Part shown: positions 60,856-64,000 of the stretch, in pieces
Position numbering within the stretch: position 1 is the stretch's first letter
Layout of the letters: every line of letters starts with the position of its first letter
Source of the DNA: Candidatus Poseidoniaceae archaeon
Lineage (GTDB): Archaea; Thermoplasmatota; Poseidoniia; Poseidoniales; Poseidoniaceae
Direction of reading: 5' to 3'
NCBI GenBank assembly: GCA_028822845.1
Contig: JAPKCS010000002.1
Location: 1-64,000, forward strand
DNA: 64,000 nt
Program-made: the position numbers and the translations under genes
The notes under the pieces: generated by a model
The model's input: only the letters and a program-made list of their open reading frames with translations
What the model was told of the DNA's origin: nothing
Database searches by the model: none

Positions 60856-63800
60856 TCAGTCGTCATCGAATTCGTCTTCATCCTCTTGGTCTTCTTCCTC
60901 TTCCCAATCTTCTTCTTCTTCAAAGAGGCCTTTGCTGTGGTCGATGCTTGTGCGAGCGGCAATGGTAGCAACGCCAATCAAGACGAAGATGGATGTAACT
61001 ACGAAGATCCAAATCAACGGGTTTTCTCGTGGAGAGTCGAACCAGCCAAGGTACATTGGGTAGGCGAGTTCAACAGAATGCTCGGCGCTGTTGTCATCAT
61101 CGTTGACTTCGACAATCAGATTGTCTCGGTCCACTACGACACGCAAGCGATCGACGCTTGTGGCCTTCCAAGTGGAGGTGACCTCGATGATTTCACCAGA
61201 GTCAATACCGGCTAATGTGATTTCATCAAACGGTTCGTCCTCATTGCCAGCATAGAAACTGACCTTGAATGGAGCGTTGGTATCGCCGCCTGTGTTGATC
61301 ACCTTGGCGGTGACATCGACGCTTGAGCCAGGCGAGACGTGGTCATCAGAAAGATCGATTGAACGAACCCGCAACTCTGGTCCAACAGCACCCAATCGAA
61401 TCCATTGCCGTTCAAAGTCAGTGTCATCGACAGCGAGTTCGGGCACAGGGCTTGCTTCAGAGTTGGACACGACTGGGAATTGGTTGCCTGCCGCATCGTA
61501 GCCGCTGACATAGAAGCCAACAAAGTCGCCGACTTGAGGTGTGATACGCCCACCGTCTGTGAGGTCAACAGCACCTGTCCAAATGACATTCTGTCCTTCT
61601 TGTTGCATACCGAGCAGGGTTGATCCAGCCCCGATGGTCACCGTTCGGGTCGCATCACGCATGACCCAGTGGACCATTTGCCTCGAACCCGTAAGATCGG
61701 CATCTTCTGTGCCGTGAAATTCAACAGGGACAAAGGTTAGGTCATTGTTAGCAGAGATATCGATGATGTTGAGCGGACTTGTTCGCTTTACTACGCGTGG
61801 TGCAGCATCATCCACAGTGACTTGGAGTGTGGTTGATACCAACGTACCTGTCATGTCTTCACCGCGTCCGGGGATGTTGGTGATCGAGATTAAGCAGGTC
61901 CGGGTCGGCGATGATTGAAGGGTGCTTGCAGCTGAAAGAGGCACTTCAACAGAGTATTCACCTTGGGCGGTGAGGGAACCATCGCTCCACATTTTCTCTC
62001 CATCAAACACTTCGACAAGGATACCGACGTCCCGAGGTGCAGGTACGCTGCTCCCCTCATAGACCACAGTTCCAGTGAATGCGAGCCGGTCATCCTTACG
62101 AACACGGCTGCCGTCAGCGACCTGTCCTGTGCGGGGTTCACTGATGTCTTCGACCAAGTAATCACTCGGAGCCAACATCAGATCATTTTCAACTCGGAAG
62201 GTGTGTTCCAGAAGCAAAATTCGGTCTTCATAGGGAGACCCTCGTTCTTTGTAAATCAAAGCGACATCACCCATTTCTTCATCAGGCCAATCCCATCCAA
62301 TTTCAAAGTGGAAGGCCAATTGTATCCATGGTAGACCAGATTCATTCGTGGTTTCATGCATAGCACTGGACGACATCAAGGTGATGAAGTCACTTTCAGA
62401 CCAGAAGGTGTCGTTCATGCCCGAATAGGAGATGCGTTGTGCATCCCTCAACGGGTTCGGTCCTTCAAAGTCAAAGACAAGGGAAATGTGTTCGAAATCA
62501 ATGGCGGTGTTGGCGTCAATGAAACCAAGCGTGATCGTTTGTTCCATGCCTGCAAAAATCGGGGCATTGTCTTGGTGACCAACCCACTCCAGTCCGGTGT
62601 ATACTGCACTGGAATCCTTGCGTGTTCGGAAGGTTGCATCATCGCGGTCGAACCCAGCTTCTGATTCAAACATCATGACTTCATCATCGTTGCCAATGGC
62701 GGAAAAGAACAACGAATTACCAGCTTGGTCGCCACCGGACCAGAAGTAGGACACACGGCCCATGTTTGGGTTTCGTGAATGGTCGATGGTTGTGATGAAC
62801 CACTTGTTCTTGGCTTCAGAGGTGTTGTGCACGCTCTTGAGAGCATATTCTTGAGGGTCTGCTTCACCGTTTCTGTTGGTGTCGTGATCTGCTTCAACCC
62901 AATACATCAGGTCGAGGCTCATCGGATGGCCAACATCGTCATTGACCATGACTTTGATTTCTTGCTGAGTGCTTGCCGCTTCATAGCCATCGTCAACAGG
63001 TGCGTTGTCCATTCGCTCAGGTGAGGTCGCATCGACCTTGTAGGTGCGTTGCCAATCGCTGTTGGAGGCCATCACATGGGTCGGGTCGCGTTCATTGTAG
63101 GTCTGTACCTCATAGGTCAAGCCGTCGGGAACATCAATTTCTGGAAGGTCGATTCCGATGAAGAACGTACCGTTGTTGTTGGTGGTGTCGCGTGCCGTGC
63201 TTTCCACCCAACCGTTTCGAGAAATGCGAACGTCAAAAGCGCTGTCTTTCGGTGCGTCTTCTGTGTTTTGGAACCACATTGCTCCTTGGAAGTAGAGGGT
63301 TTCTCCTGCTGCAACCCATGTGTTGTCAGGTACATCATCCATGGTAAGTTGACCATCATTGTCCCTCACCTTGAGCCAACCGAGGCCGAAACTACGGTTG
63401 ACTTCCATTGTGTAATCGCTGAGTAAATCAAGCGGTGAATAGCCTGCAGAGCCACTGTTGTCGAGGCATCCAGTCTTGAACCGGACTGCATTTTGATCAG
63501 GGAATTCAGACGTTACGTGGAACACCCAGTGGATTTCAAGGATTCCGTTATTTTCTGCCGACCATGAACTTGCATCCATTTCGATGTAATCTTCAGGGTC
63601 GTTTGGATCAGGGAAGATGTCCCCGTTCTGCCAGGTCATGGTTGGGTTCTTGGCGATGGAATTGGTTTGTAGGGTAAGTGTGGCTTCAGCCATGTTCGTT
63701 GCGTCTTCACCGATGATGTGCCGGGTGACGACTTCGTATGGTTGAAGGCGCTCATGGAGCACTTCGCCAACTGGTATTTGGATGTCAAGATTGATGGTAT

Positions 63801-64000
63801 TGACGGTGTAGGTGATCGAGAACGATTCCAGCGTCAGCACTCCAGAAGATGCAGAGACCAAACCAATCGAAAGATTAGCGATCCCGGCCCCGGTGTCAGG
63901 AATCCGGTCGTTCAGGCATTTGAGGAGGTTGTTGACTCCGGAAGAAACCGTTTGGTCTGTCACCGTGATTGGGCCAAGTAAGGCGCCGTCAGCTGCAGGT
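60856..64000 (-). CDS. Giant secreted surface protein, C-terminal part (5' truncated by window edge)
   Basis: The open frame continues past the window edge, so the ORF-track GTG start at 63963 is internal and the signal peptide is not seen. The visible 1047 codons are repeated beta-sandwich segments with Ca-binding-like turns (EADHDTNRNGEADPQEY), a CARDB-like module (VSPGSSVDVTAKVINTGG), one membrane helix (LIWIFVVTSIFVLIGVATIAA) and a very acidic cytoplasmic tail of about 25 residues. Order and motifs parallel the C-terminal half of the 2133-residue protein at 2017-8418, so the two are probably paralogues. Role: cell-surface protein, ligand unknown. Confidence 0.88.
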   Translation of the reverse strand, partial: PAADGALLGPITVTDQTVSSGVNNLLKCLNDRIPDTGAGIANLSIGLVSASSGVLTLESFSITYTVNTINLDIQIPVGEVLHERLQPYEVVTRHIIGEDATNMAEATLTLQTNSIAKNPTMTWQNGDIFPDPNDPEDYIEMDASSWSAENNGILEIHWVFHVTSEFPDQNAVRFKTGCLDNSGSAGYSPLDLLSDYTMEVNRSFGLGWLKVRDNDGQLTMDDVPDNTWVAAGETLYFQGAMWFQNTEDAPKDSAFDVRISRNGWVESTARDTTNNNGTFFIGIDLPEIDVPDGLTYEVQTYNERDPTHVMASNSDWQRTYKVDATSPERMDNAPVDDGYEAASTQQEIKVMVNDDVGHPMSLDLMYWVEADHDTNRNGEADPQEYALKSVHNTSEAKNKWFITTIDHSRNPNMGRVSYFWSGGDQAGNSLFFSAIGNDDEVMMFESEAGFDRDDATFRTRKDSSAVYTGLEWVGHQDNAPIFAGMEQTITLGFIDANTAIDFEHISLVFDFEGPNPLRDAQRISYSGMNDTFWSESDFITLMSSSAMHETTNESGLPWIQLAFHFEIGWDWPDEEMGDVALIYKERGSPYEDRILLLEHTFRVENDLMLAPSDYLVEDISEPRTGQVADGSRVRKDDRLAFTGTVVYEGSSVPAPRDVGILVEVFDGEKMWSDGSLTAQGEYSVEVPLSAASTLQSSPTRTCLISITNIPGRGEDMTGTLVSTTLQVTVDDAAPRVVKRTSPLNIIDISANNDLTFVPVEFHGTEDADLTGSRQMVHWVMRDATRTVTIGAGSTLLGMQQEGQNVIWTGAVDLTDGGRITPQVGDFVGFYVSGYDAAGNQFPVVSNSEASPVPELAVDDTDFERQWIRLGAVGPELRVRSIDLSDDHVSPGSSVDVTAKVINTGGDTNAPFKVSFYAGNEDEPFDEITLAGIDSGEIIEVTSTWKATSVDRLRVVVDRDNLIVEVNDDDNSAEHSVELAYPMYLGWFDSPRENPLIWIFVVTSIFVLIGVATIAARTSIDHSKGLFEEEEDWEEEEDQEDEDEFDDD

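Noticed and set aside
60683-61215. Plus-strand ORFs with Ser- or Phe-rich sequence near 60.8 kb
   Set aside because: They are the complement of the acidic tail of the minus-strand surface protein.

Overview
The window reads as a stretch of chromosome from a marine Group II euryarchaeon (Poseidoniales-like). The evidence is archaeal information-processing genes (EF-1 alpha followed by S10, an L7Ae-S28e-L24e-Ndk-aIF5B operon, GINS51, deoxyhypusine synthase, Lhr-type helicase) mixed with bacterial-type genes (UvrB, CcmF, FolC, an acyl-CoA carboxylase/hydratase set), very large secreted beta-rich proteins anchored by a C-terminal helix, TATA-like boxes, and SD-like GGAGG/GAGGTG sites. Taxonomy is inferred from content and style only; no search was run. 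Gene density is very high. I see no rRNA, CRISPR array, insertion sequence or prophage.

Layout: 0-2 kb, translation genes and a GINS51-like replication protein. 2-10 kb, a 2133-residue surface protein, tRNA-Leu(CAA) and an exported M24 peptidase. 10-20 kb, a small membrane protein, HAD phosphatase, P1B metal ATPase, winged-helix regulator, triple zinc-ribbon protein, an 840-residue coiled-coil protein and a propeller/TSP3 surface protein. 20-27 kb (minus strand), a ParA / ribbon-helix-helix cluster, MoxR ATPase, the ribosomal operon ending in aIF5B, PRPP synthetase and tRNA-Ile(GAU). 27-35 kb, a PRC-barrel protein, an AT-rich non-coding island, an unknown protein, a BNR lipoprotein, Dys, UvrB and an SDR. 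35-45 kb, a PGF-CTERM microprotein, a NTP pyrophosphohydrolase, a UbiA/UbiD quinone pair, a cupredoxin, a geranylgeranyl reductase, CcmF, an FKBP-SAP protein and a DUF63 protein. 45-50 kb, a methylcrotonyl-CoA carboxylase / methylglutaconyl-CoA hydratase cluster, pointing to leucine catabolism. 50-64 kb, a tandem GGCT protein, SerRS, a presenilin-family protease carrying a large extracytoplasmic insert, FolC, dCMP deaminase, a PLC-like lipoprotein, Lhr and a second giant surface protein running off the window.

How the genes fit together: UbiA/UbiD, CcmF and the cupredoxin suggest a respiratory chain with quinone and c-type or blue copper carriers. The carboxylase cluster, exported peptidase and giant adhesin-like proteins suit a protein-degrading heterotroph.

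The most unusual signals are: (1) a degenerate dispersed repeat of about 32 bp, made of two CAATTG-like blocks 20-21 bp apart, seen seven times between 28 and 51 kb; the six copies in or beside genes are all oriented with the gene; (2) an AT-rich 490-bp island packed with CAATTG and GTCGTATAAT motifs; (3) a presenilin-type protease with a roughly 385-residue domain inserted between membrane helices; (4) a C2HC zinc-finger-like insert in aIF5B; (5) a hairpin that would bury the ribosome-binding site of the largest surface protein.
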